DNA of 5,767 nt from an uncultured Collinsella sp. (GCA_902492185.1 CABUKY010000117.1:1-5767), one strand, 5' to 3'. Positions 1 through 5,413 are shown, numbered from the stretch's first letter. The notes: generated by a model from the sequence alone, not told the origin. Numbers and translations are program-made.

Positions 1-837
1 CCGCTGGTCAGCCGCCGTATCATTCCGCTCATTCGCGACATCCGCGCGATTCCGCAGATCGAGGACATCTCGCTCACCACCAACGGCGCCCTGCTTCCCA
101 AGTTGGCGCCGCAGCTCAAAGATGCCGGGCTTAACCGCGTCAACATCTCGCTCGACACGCTCGACCCTACGCTGTTTGGAAAAATCACGCGCCTGGGTCG
201 GCTCGAGCAGACCATGGCTGGCATCGACGCGGCGCTGGCTTGGGGCTTTGAGCCCGTTAAGGTCAACTGCGTTGTGGTGCGCCGGCTCAACCAGGATGTG
301 GCGGCCCTCGCACGGCTGACCGTCGACCGCCCCATCCACCTGCGCTTTATCGAATACATGCCCATTGGCGACGAGCACACGAGCTCGCATTGCGCTGTGG
401 ACCCGCATGCGCCCGCGCTCAATCCCGAGCTGTGGGACGCGAGCGATACCGTGCCGAGCGACGAACTGCGGGCGCGCATCAATGCCGGGGCCGCTGCGAC
501 GGGCCTGGGCGAGCTCGAGCCGCTCGACATCAACGACGCTCCTGCTGGTGCGGGCCCCGCGCGCTATTGGCACTTTCCGGGCGCGGCGGGAACGGTCGGC
601 TTCATTAGCGCCATGTCCAATCATTTTTGCGCGTATTGCAACCGTCTGCGTCTGACGGCCGATGGCAACGTGCGTCCGTGCCTGTTCAGCGATGCCGAGT
701 ATTCGGTGCGCGACGCCCTGCGCCGTGGTGATGATATGCAGGTACTTTCGATTTGGTGCGATGCCGTCGCCCACAAACCGCAGGAACACGCGATAATTGA
801 GGGCACGCAACGATTTATGTCCCAAATCGGAGGATGA
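1..837 (+). CDS. moaA: GTP 3',8-cyclase MoaA, 5'-truncated by window edge
   Basis: Radical-SAM enzyme that, with MoaC, converts GTP to cyclic pyranopterin monophosphate, the first step of molybdenum cofactor synthesis in the cytoplasm. The frame is open from base 1, and 278 residues are visible. The first residues (PLVSRR) align with the segment just after the GEP motif of MoaA, so about 75 N-terminal residues, including the SAM-cluster CxxxCxxC, lie upstream. Visible family motifs are LTTNG, the RVNISLDTLD strand, the LRFIEYMPIG strand, and the second 4Fe-4S site CAYCNRLRL...C (Cys codons at 628, 637 and 679; spacing C-x2-C-x13-C). The chain ends in Gly-Gly, the conserved C-terminal tail that enters the active site in MoaA. 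The segment before the second cluster is longer than in E. coli MoaA. The next gene's ribosome binding site overlaps the last codons, so the two are co-transcribed and probably translationally coupled. The TTG at 103 is internal, not a start. Confidence 0.96.
   Translation, partial: PLVSRRIIPLIRDIRAIPQIEDISLTTNGALLPKLAPQLKDAGLNRVNISLDTLDPTLFGKITRLGRLEQTMAGIDAALAWGFEPVKVNCVVVRRLNQDVAALARLTVDRPIHLRFIEYMPIGDEHTSSHCAVDPHAPALNPELWDASDTVPSDELRARINAGAAATGLGELEPLDINDAPAGAGPARYWHFPGAAGTVGFISAMSNHFCAYCNRLRLTADGNVRPCLFSDAEYSVRDALRRGDDMQVLSIWCDAVAHKPQEHAIIEGTQRFMSQIGG
829..833 (+). promoter_or_regulatory. Shine-Dalgarno of moaC-mobB
   Basis: GGAGG lies inside the final codons of moaA, 8 bases before ATG 842. 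It decides the start of the fusion gene against the in-frame TTG at 797 and the later ATG at 893, neither of which has a comparable site. The moaA stop codon (835-837) falls between this site and the ATG, an arrangement typical of translational coupling. Confidence 0.8.
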
Positions 838-841
838 TCAT

Positions 842-2137
842 ATGGCCAAGAGCAGGTACGCCGATGCCACCAAGGCCGCTCGCAGGGCCGCGATGTCTGC
901 CCATAAAGCCACGGCTGCGGCCGGCGATGTCGCCACGGTCGTGCAGCCGACTGCCAGCGCTGCCGCCGAGCCCGCCCGTGACGCGCGCCGCGACGAGCTG
1001 ACGCACGTGGACGCTAAGGGCGAGGTACGCATGGTCGACGTGTCCGACAAGGCCGAGACCCATCGCATTGCCATCGCCGAGGGCACCATCCTCATGCATC
1101 CCGAGACGCAGGCCATGGTGCTGCAGGACCGCGCCAAAAAGGGCGACGTGCTTGCTTGCGCGCGCGTGGCGGGCATCATGGCCATCAAACGCACGAGCGA
1201 CATCATCCCCATGTGCCATCCATTGCTCATTACCAAGAGCAAGTGCGACATTGCGCCCATCGCTCCGGCGGGGACGCCGGCCGAGGACGTGCCCGAGGGC
1301 TGGGCGCCGGCGCGCACGGACGGGCAGGTTGGCTTTCACGTGCTGGTTACGGCGGGCGTGACGGGCAAGACGGGTATCGAGATGGAGGCCCTGACCGGCG
1401 CGAGCGCCGCGTGCCTAACGATCTACGACATGTGCAAGGCGGTCGATCGCGGTATGGAGATCGTCGACGTGCGCCTGCTGCACAAGGAGGGCGGCCGCTC
1501 GGGCGTATGGGACCGCGCAGAGCGTCAGGCCGCTGCTGTTGAGGCTGTGGAAGCCGCGGGCAACGCACCCGCGAGCGCACCCGTCGCCGTCGCGCCCGCA
1601 GCTCCGGCACCGGCCGTCCCCGCGATCGCGTTTATCGGCTACCAAAACTCGGGCAAGACCACGCTCGTCGAGAAGGTTATTGCCGAGCTCACCCGCCGCG
1701 GCCTGCGCGTGGGTTCGCTCAAGCATCATGGGCACCACGGCTTTGATATCGATGTGCCCGCTAAGGATACGTGGCGCCATCATCAGGCCGGATCCAAACA
1801 CGTGGGCCTCATCTGCGCCACGCGCTGGGCGGAGTACGCCGACACGCGCGAGGAGGACGAGATGCCCGCGCGCGAGCTGCTGTCGCGTTACAACGATGTC
1901 GACGTGGTGATCATCGAGGGCTACAAGACCGAGGGCTTCGACAATATCGTGGTCGCGCGCTCCGGTGTCGACCGTCTGCGCGGCAAGAGCTCGCTCGACC
2001 TGGTCGATGGCCACACGCTGGCCCTTGCCTGCAATGAGGCCTTGGCGCGTCAGGCCTTCGACGCCGGCTTCGCGACCCGAGCCATCAACATCAACGACGC
2101 CCGAGCCATCTGCGACCTCATCCAAGACCACCTTTAA
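842..2137 (+). CDS. moaC-mobB: MoaC-MobB fusion, molybdenum cofactor synthesis
   Basis: A 431-residue two-domain protein. Residues 1-50 are a basic, Ala-rich extension of no recognised fold. Residues 51-223 are MoaC (cyclic pyranopterin monophosphate synthase): LTHVDAKGEVRMVDVS, KGDVLACARVAGI with the catalytic-type Lys100, CHPL with His126, EMEALTGASAA, and IYDMCKA with Asp196 and Lys199. The residues known to be essential in E. coli MoaC therefore all appear present. There is an extra loop at about 141-160. An Ala/Pro-rich linker at about 228-260 leads to MobB (261-431), the GTP-binding partner of MobA in MGD formation. MobB signatures are the Walker A loop GYQNSGKTT (266-274), LKHHGHHGFDIDVPAKDT, the Walker-B-like VDVVIIEGYK (353-362) and the C-terminal ININDARAICDLI. 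It is cytoplasmic and lies directly behind moaA. Domain assignments are firm. That one chain performs both jobs is inferred from intact motifs. Confidence 0.95.
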   Translation: MAKSRYADATKAARRAAMSAHKATAAAGDVATVVQPTASAAAEPARDARRDELTHVDAKGEVRMVDVSDKAETHRIAIAEGTILMHPETQAMVLQDRAKKGDVLACARVAGIMAIKRTSDIIPMCHPLLITKSKCDIAPIAPAGTPAEDVPEGWAPARTDGQVGFHVLVTAGVTGKTGIEMEALTGASAACLTIYDMCKAVDRGMEIVDVRLLHKEGGRSGVWDRAERQAAAVEAVEAAGNAPASAPVAVAPAAPAPAVPAIAFIGYQNSGKTTLVEKVIAELTRRGLRVGSLKHHGHHGFDIDVPAKDTWRHHQAGSKHVGLICATRWAEYADTREEDEMPARELLSRYNDVDVVIIEGYKTEGFDNIVVARSGVDRLRGKSSLDLVDGHTLALACNEALARQAFDAGFATRAININDARAICDLIQDHL

Positions 2138-2171
2138 GGCTTGGCGCTGCGCCGGCTCGCTGCGCTGCCAT

Positions 2172-2208
2172 AACCTGCCAAATAGGAACAGGGTTATTTT
2201 GGTAGGTT
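2172..2208 (+). other. Imperfect hairpin downstream of moaC-mobB
   Basis: The arms AACCTGCCAAA (2172-2182) and TTTGGTAGGTT (2198-2208) pair over 11 bp with one G-U pair around a 15-base loop. Only two more T residues follow the 3' arm, so it is at best a weak terminator. It lies 35 bases after the moaC-mobB stop and before the stronger hairpin at 2230. It could be an RNA 3'-end structure or a repeat remnant; the sequence alone does not decide. Confidence 0.4.
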
Positions 2209-2229
2209 TTACCTGGGCAAACGTCACTT

Positions 2230-2267
2230 CCACCACAAAGGGGCCAGGCACCTTTGTGGTGGTTTTT
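2230..2267 (+). terminator. Intrinsic terminator, copy A of a dispersed palindrome
   Basis: A perfect 12-bp stem, CCACCACAAAGG (2230-2241) with CCTTTGTGGTGG (2251-2262), encloses the 9-base loop GGCCAGGCA and is followed by TTTTT (2263-2267). Geometry and T-run fit Rho-independent termination of the moaA/moaC-mobB transcript. The same 33-base unit recurs at 3820-3852 and 4775-4807 without a T-run, and its loop is conserved too, so the element is a repeat family that here may serve as a terminator. Confidence 0.75.
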
Positions 2268-2270
2268 GCG

Positions 2271-2307
2271 TTGGTAGATGTGTAGGGCATGCCTTACAAT
2301 CTACCAA
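2271..2307 (+). promoter_or_regulatory. Candidate promoter covered by a 37-bp palindrome (MFS gene)
   Basis: The outer arms TTGGTAGAT (2271-2279) and ATCTACCAA (2299-2307) are exact inverted repeats. Inside them, TGTAGGGC (2281-2288) and GCCTTACA (2291-2298) continue the symmetry with one G-T mismatch, and base 2280 is unpaired. The same stretch contains a candidate -35, TTGGTA (2271-2276), and -10, TACAAT (2295-2300), spaced 18 bases. The expected start of transcription is near 2307, leaving a leader of about 130 bases before the MFS start. The symmetry is seen directly; the promoter and operator reading is inference. Confidence 0.45.
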
Positions 2308-2346
2308 GTAGTTCATGACGGGCGAAAAACGGAGAGAAGGGGCTCG

Positions 2347-2384
2347 ATGCGTCCTTAATGTTTCGTGCGAATAGATTGATTTGA
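2347..2384 (+). other. Candidate tiny upstream reading frames in the MFS leader
   Basis: A purine-rich AGAAGGGG (2335-2342) precedes ATG 2347, which encodes Met-Arg-Pro and stops at TAA 2356-2358. The stop overlaps ATG 2358, which opens an eight-codon frame MFRANRLI ending with TGA at 2384. Such short frames occur by chance, but the good ribosome binding site and the TAATG overlap, ahead of an efflux-type gene, make a leader peptide possible. Function is speculative. Confidence 0.22.
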
Positions 2385-2394
2385 CAGACGGTGG

Positions 2395-2417
2395 CGAATG
2401 CCCGCCGTCCGCATTCG
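2395..2417. repeat. Short inverted repeat just upstream of the MFS ribosome site
   Basis: CGAATGC (2395-2401) and GCATTCG (2411-2417) are exact inverted repeats 9 bases apart, ending 8 bases before the AAGGAG of the MFS gene. This could be an RNA hairpin near the initiation region or a small operator. A perfect TTGACA occurs at 2381-2386, but no -10 box lies at the right distance. Confidence 0.25.
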
Positions 2418-2436
2418 TATGAAACAAGGAGTCTCC

Positions 2437-3723
2437 ATGCTCGCCTCTGTTTTCTCAAAGCCTCAATCATCGCTGTCCGTGCAGACCAAGCGCCTGGTGG
2501 CGATGCGTTTTCTCATCTACACCGGTTTTCAGACCAGCTACTTTATCGGCGTCATCGGAACGCTCACCTATGCGGACGATGCCTCGGTCGTCGCGACATC
2601 GCTGGCCGTTCTGTTTATGAATGTTTTCGTGATCCTGGGATCCTTTGCGGGCGGCGCGGCGCTCGACGCCTGGGGCCCGCGCCGTCATTTCTTGCTGAGC
2701 ATCGTGGGCACGCTGGCAACCGGCGCGGCAATCCTCGCCTTTGGCAGCGCGACCGGAACAGTCCTTGCCGGCGCGGTGCTCCTGGGCTTCGTGATGGGGT
2801 TCGACCAGCCCATCGCCACGTCCTACCCGGCATATCTCACCGACGATCCCGCCGAGCTCAAAGACATCAACTCCGCCATAACCATGTTCTCCAACGTGAG
2901 CATTATCGTCGGCCCCACACTGGGCGGCTTTGTCGCGGCGGCTACATCGTCACGCGCGGTGTTCGTGCTCATGATGATTTTTACCGTACTGGCGTTCATT
3001 GCCGGCTGGGGCTTTAGACCGCAAGCAGTTCGCGTCGCCGCGCGTGAAAGTACTCCCGCGGACAGCAGTACAACGGCAATCACTGCCAGTCAAAGCTCCA
3101 ACCCCAGCACGTTCGCCCGCGTCACCTTCGCGACAAGCATCAAGACAGTCTTCACCAACAGTATCCTCGCCTTGCTGTTCTGCATCATCTTCCTCTCGAA
3201 CTTTGGCTACGGTGCCTTCGATCCGCTGGAGTCGTTCTTCTACCGCGATGTCCTGCGCGTTGGTGTTGAGTGGATGGGCTGGCTCTCGTCGGCAAGCGGT
3301 GTAGGCGCGGTGCTGGGCGCCGTCCTCGCGCTCCGCTTGCCACCGCACCTGGTCAACCTTAAAACGCTGCTCGTGGCGCTTATGTCCGTGGGCCTGGGAA
3401 GTTTGCTCTATGTGGGAACGCCGTACGTGGGTGTGGCCCTTGTCGGCCAGATTGTACTGGGCATAGCTTGGGGCGTCGTCAACCCGCTCCACAACACCAT
3501 CGTGCAAACGACGGCACCGCTCGAGCAACTCGGTCGCGTGAACTCGGTCATGGGCTTTGGCAATATGTTCGCTGGCGTGGCCCCGTTGGCGATTGCCCCG
3601 TGGCTGGCGGCGACGTTTGGCGTGCAGCAGACGCTCATAGGGGCGGGCATGGTCGTGACGGCGGTTCCCGCGGCGTTGCTGCTGTTTGGCCGCCGGCATT
3701 TTGATCGTGCCGCGAGGCGGTAA
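2437..3723 (+). CDS. MFS exporter, Mef/EntS-like (MFS_3-type)
   Basis: A 428-residue integral membrane transporter of the major facilitator superfamily, probably a proton-driven exporter of small molecules; the substrate is unknown. The start is ATG 2437 because AAGGAG (2426-2431) lies 5 bases upstream. The in-frame ATGs at 2398 and 2419 lack such a site. Hydrophobic segments fit 12 helices in two halves of six, separated by a polar Ser/Thr-rich loop at about 194-235. Residues 68-83 (GSFAGGAALDAWGPRR) are the loop 2-3 motif A, with its conserved Asp and GPRR. FDQPIATSYPAYLTDD (122-137) and, in the C-half, LGRVNSVMGFGNMFAGVAPL (365-384) resemble the MefA/EntS-type branch of macrolide and siderophore exporters, though assignment to a subfamily is by eye. 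It appears to be monocistronic: a terminator-like element stands before it and a palindromic element begins right after its stop. The family call is strong, the drug-export role only plausible. Confidence 0.9.
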   Translation: MLASVFSKPQSSLSVQTKRLVAMRFLIYTGFQTSYFIGVIGTLTYADDASVVATSLAVLFMNVFVILGSFAGGAALDAWGPRRHFLLSIVGTLATGAAILAFGSATGTVLAGAVLLGFVMGFDQPIATSYPAYLTDDPAELKDINSAITMFSNVSIIVGPTLGGFVAAATSSRAVFVLMMIFTVLAFIAGWGFRPQAVRVAARESTPADSSTTAITASQSSNPSTFARVTFATSIKTVFTNSILALLFCIIFLSNFGYGAFDPLESFFYRDVLRVGVEWMGWLSSASGVGAVLGAVLALRLPPHLVNLKTLLVALMSVGLGSLLYVGTPYVGVALVGQIVLGIAWGVVNPLHNTIVQTTAPLEQLGRVNSVMGFGNMFAGVAPLAIAPWLAATFGVQQTLIGAGMVVTAVPAALLLFGRRHFDRAARR

Positions 3724-3788
3724 AAACCATCACAGCATTCAGCGAAAATCGCGATTTTGCCGAAAAACGTCGAATGTTGTGATGGTTT
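3724..3788. repeat. Long composite palindrome after the MFS gene
   Basis: Seventeen-base arms, AAACCATCACAGCATTC (3724-3740) and GAATGTTGTGATGGTTT (3772-3788), pair throughout with a single G-U. Inside the 31-base centre sits the perfect 14-bp palindrome AAAATCGCGATTTT (3745-3758). It starts immediately after the TAA of the transporter gene. There is no T-run beyond the TTT that ends the 3' arm, so termination is possible but not well supported. The nested design looks like an intergenic repeat element. Confidence 0.6.
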
Positions 3789-3800
3789 GCGCTCCGGCCA

Positions 3801-3852
3801 GGCCACCCTTCGGGTTCGGCCACCACAAGGGGGGCAGGCACCTTTGTGGCGA
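3801..3852. repeat. UUCG hairpin plus copy B of the dispersed palindrome
   Basis: At 3801-3821, GGCC-ACCC-TTCG-GGGT-like pairing (C(TTCG)G tetraloop, outer GGCC arms, a two-base TC bulge) forms a compact hairpin. It runs directly into the second copy (3820-3852) of the 33-base unit. Copy B reads CCACCACAAGGG, loop GGGCAGGCA, then CCTTTGTGGCGA, and differs from copy A at four positions. Two changes spoil the base of the stem and no T-run follows, so this copy is unlikely to be a good terminator. Confidence 0.6.
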
Positions 3853-3875
3853 TCGGGTCCCAACGGCCTGCGCCT

Positions 3876-3884
3876 TGGTATACC
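3876..3884 (+). promoter_or_regulatory. Candidate extended -10 of the HAD gene
   Basis: TGGTATACC gives a TG-n-TATACC extended -10 about 55 bases before ATG 3940. No good -35 is visible 17-18 bases upstream. GGTATACC is also a perfect 8-bp palindrome. The gene follows a repeat-filled spacer after the transporter, so it probably has its own promoter, and this is the best candidate I see. Confidence 0.3.
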
Positions 3885-3939
3885 ATGTACGCCGTTCACG
3901 AATGCACCCCACACCGCCGCACAACCCAGAAAGGCCCCC

Positions 3940-4761
3940 ATGGACACCACCTTCAGCCACATCAAAGCCGTGTTCTGCGATATCGACGGCACACTGCTCA
4001 CGAGCCAGCACACGGTGTCCCCGCACACCGTGGCGGCGATTCGCGCCCTGCGCGAGCGCGGCGTGCTCTTTGGCCTGTGCACCGGGCGCGACGCCCACGC
4101 GACCGAGGCCATGTACGAGCTCTGGGGCATCGAAGGCCTGGTGGACGTGCTGGTGGGCTGCGGTGGCGCCGAGGTCGTCGACCGCGCGCATGGCATCAAC
4201 GAGCTGAGCTTCCCTCTGCCGGGCGAGACCATCGCGCGCATCTGCGAGCACATGGCAGGCCTGCCGGCAACGCCCGTTTGCCCTCGGGACGGCGTGCTCT
4301 ATGTGCCCGAGAGCAATGCATGCGTCGAGCACCTGTCGCGTGTCGACGGCGTGCCCTACAAGGTGGTCGACTTTGCCGAGTTTTTGCGCGAGCCGCAGAC
4401 CAAGGTGATGTTTACCATGGCGCCCGAGGTAATGCCGCGGGTGATTGAGCGGGCGTCGACATTTGCCGATGACACCGTTAAAGCGGCGGCTCTGCAAACC
4501 ACGCAGCGACTCTACGAATTCATGGATCCGCGCGTGTCCAAGACGCGCGGCCTTGTACGCGTGGCGGAGCTCAACGACATGGAGCTCCAGAACATCTGCG
4601 TGTTTGGCGATGCGGACAACGACACCTGCATGGTGGCCGACGCCGGCGTGGGCGTGGCCATGGCAAACGGCAGCGACGCCACTCGTGCCGCCGCCGACTT
4701 TGTAACCGCCAGCAACGACAAAGACGGCATCGCGACCTTTATCGAGGAACATCTGCTGTAG
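3940..4761 (+). CDS. Cof-type HAD-IIB phosphatase
   Basis: A 273-residue cytosolic haloacid-dehalogenase-superfamily hydrolase, presumably removing phosphate from small phosphorylated metabolites such as sugar phosphates or flavin precursors. The true substrate cannot be read from sequence. All four HAD motifs are present: FCDIDGTLL (nucleophile Asp14, acid/base Asp16), CTGR (Thr48), VSKTRGL (Lys201), and the Mg-binding GDADND (223-228). Between motifs II and III lies a cap of about 110 residues, the size expected for the C2B cap of the Cof/YbiV group, and the total length is typical. The start is ATG 3940 because AGAAAGG (3928-3934) lies 5 bases upstream. The frame is open further upstream to 3757, but that part runs through repeat sequence and is not protein-like. 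There is no operon partner: repeats flank both sides. Confidence 0.92.
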   Translation: MDTTFSHIKAVFCDIDGTLLTSQHTVSPHTVAAIRALRERGVLFGLCTGRDAHATEAMYELWGIEGLVDVLVGCGGAEVVDRAHGINELSFPLPGETIARICEHMAGLPATPVCPRDGVLYVPESNACVEHLSRVDGVPYKVVDFAEFLREPQTKVMFTMAPEVMPRVIERASTFADDTVKAAALQTTQRLYEFMDPRVSKTRGLVRVAELNDMELQNICVFGDADNDTCMVADAGVGVAMANGSDATRAAADFVTASNDKDGIATFIEEHLL

Positions 4762-4774
4762 CGCTGGGGCAGAA

Positions 4775-4807
4775 TCACCACAAAGGGGACAGGCACCTTT
4801 GTGGTGG
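4775..4807. repeat. Copy C of the dispersed palindrome
   Basis: TCACCACAAAGG (4775-4786), loop GGACAGGCA (4787-4795) and CCTTTGTGGTGG (4796-4807) form an 11-bp stem extended by one T-G pair. It matches copy A at 31 of 33 positions. It begins 14 bases after the HAD stop codon. It is followed by CCTCAGG rather than a T-run, so it may form a 3'-end RNA hairpin but is not a textbook terminator. Confidence 0.65.
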
Positions 4808-4947
4808 CCTCAGGCGATTTGGGCGAATTGATGCCTAAAATCTGCGCGTAAATTCAAATATGGTTGTCTGAGCATTACGCTTCTAACCGCCGATGGGTTA
4901 AATATATTCTCATCAATTTGGTAGGATATTCCTTCCGGTTGATGACC

Positions 4948-4982
4948 TACCGCTCACGGTCGATTTTCGACCGTGAGCGGTA
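4948..4982 (+). terminator. 16-bp perfect hairpin, possible terminator
   Basis: TACCGCTCACGGTCGA (4948-4963) and TCGACCGTGAGCGGTA (4967-4982) are perfect inverted repeats around TTT. The following bases, TGTTTGCTCTT, are only moderately T-rich, so termination is plausible rather than certain. Upstream GGTAGG (4920-4925) can pair with CCTACC (4946-4951), which overlaps the base of this stem and could compete with it. Confidence 0.5.
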
Positions 4983-5146
4983 TGTTTGCTCTTGAGCAAA
5001 AATTTGTGCAAATAAATCTAATGCCATTAAAAAATGATGTGCAGCTTAATTACCAGTAGAAACAAATAATAGATAGCGAATAAACGAAGGTAAATCTGAG
5101 CAAATGTCAAGAGAATTGAGAATCCGCTACAAAAATGTCGGTTTTA

Positions 5147-5176
5147 TTGCTCGGATGTCTAAACAATCGTTACAAT
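5147..5176 (+). promoter_or_regulatory. Candidate promoter of the surface-protein locus
   Basis: TTGCTC (5147-5152) and TACAAT (5171-5176) are spaced 18 bases. The -10 is good and the -35 matches only in its TTG. The expected start near 5183 leaves about 80 bases of leader before ATG 5266. The -10 and its preceding T (TTACAAT) are the same as in the candidate transporter promoter at 2294-2300. Confidence 0.4.
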
Positions 5177-5185
5177 ATGTACACT

Positions 5186-5220
5186 AAACGTGCGCAATTA
5201 CAGATTGCGCAGATACGTTT
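5186..5220 (+). promoter_or_regulatory. Leader stem-loop upstream of ATG 5266
   Basis: AAACG-TGCGCAAT (5186-5198), loop TACAG, ATTGCGCA (5204-5211), a GATA bulge, then CGTTT (5216-5220) give a 13-bp interrupted stem inside the predicted leader. Downstream, GTCTC (5244-5248) can pair with GAGAC (5257-5261) and partly mask the Shine-Dalgarno AGGAGA (5255-5260). A leader-control role is possible; no known riboswitch class is recognised. Confidence 0.4.
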
Positions 5221-5265
5221 GATAGTGAAAGAGCAAGATCGCGGTCTCTTGGGGAGGAGACATCG

Positions 5266-5413
5266 ATGAAAGCAAATTCAGACAAATCTAAGCAGAGTAA
5301 TAAAGCGACGCGCCGTGTACTGGCAGGCGTTTTTGTGCGGAGCCTCCGTGTTGAGCCTGGTGCTGTCGCTCGTCATGCCCCCGATCTCGCATGCCATCGC
5401 CAACGACACCTAG
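5266..5413 (+). pseudogene. Frameshifted signal-peptide remnant
   Basis: From ATG 5266 the first 17 codons (MKANSDKSKQSNKATRR) form a basic n-region. The hydrophobic core expected next is found one base off: in the +1 frame, from 5321, WQAFLCGASVLSLVLSLVM is followed by PPISHAIANDT and a TAG at 5411-5413. Basic head, hydrophobic core and small-residue SHAIA cleavage region together make a classic Sec signal peptide once one base near 5300-5320 is skipped. After the TAG the same frame continues TVSTEETRMGCSK and stops again at 5453-5455. This looks like the decayed 5' end of a secreted-protein gene. A sequencing error or a programmed +1 shift are less likely alternatives. Confidence 0.55.

Larger units (their letters stand above)
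4808..5265. other. Non-coding, AT-richer intergenic region
   Basis: About 460 bases with no convincing gene on either strand. Base composition is visibly more AT-rich than in the flanking genes, especially at 4983-5180. It contains a region of competing pairings at 4910-4951, a 16-bp perfect hairpin (4948-4982), a small TTTGCTC/GAGCAAA hairpin (4985-5000), a candidate promoter near 5171 and a leader stem-loop (5186-5220). The stretch 5001-5140 shows nothing I can name. Confidence 0.6.

Noticed and set aside
1415..2290. A 291-codon open frame on the minus strand across moaC-mobB
   Set aside because: It is the antisense shadow of a high-GC gene: it lies opposite unmistakable MoaC and MobB motifs, has no domain of its own and runs into the terminator repeat.
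2381..2386. Perfect TTGACA -35 box before the MFS gene
   Set aside because: No -10-like hexamer is found 16-19 bases downstream, where the sequence is GC-rich. The pair at 2271/2295 is a better candidate.
2391..3017. A 208-codon plus-strand frame overlapping the start of the MFS gene
   Set aside because: It is Arg/His-rich, has no membrane segments and overlaps the exporter frame, whose helices and motif A are clear.
3757..3939. Upstream extension of the HAD gene to 3757
   Set aside because: The added 61 codons translate repeat sequence (UUCG hairpin and palindrome copy B) and lack a ribosome site. ATG 3940 has AGAAAGG at proper spacing and leads directly to the DxD motif.
3739..4752. A 337-codon open frame on the minus strand opposite the HAD gene
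   Set aside because: The plus strand carries all four HAD motifs with a ribosome binding site. The minus frame is His/Ala-rich shadow sequence reading through the palindromic repeats.
3724..4807. CRISPR array or phage attachment sites suggested by the repeated units
   Set aside because: The repeats are palindromic with irregular gaps of about 1 kb holding genes, there are no regularly sized spacers, and no integrase or tRNA gene is present.
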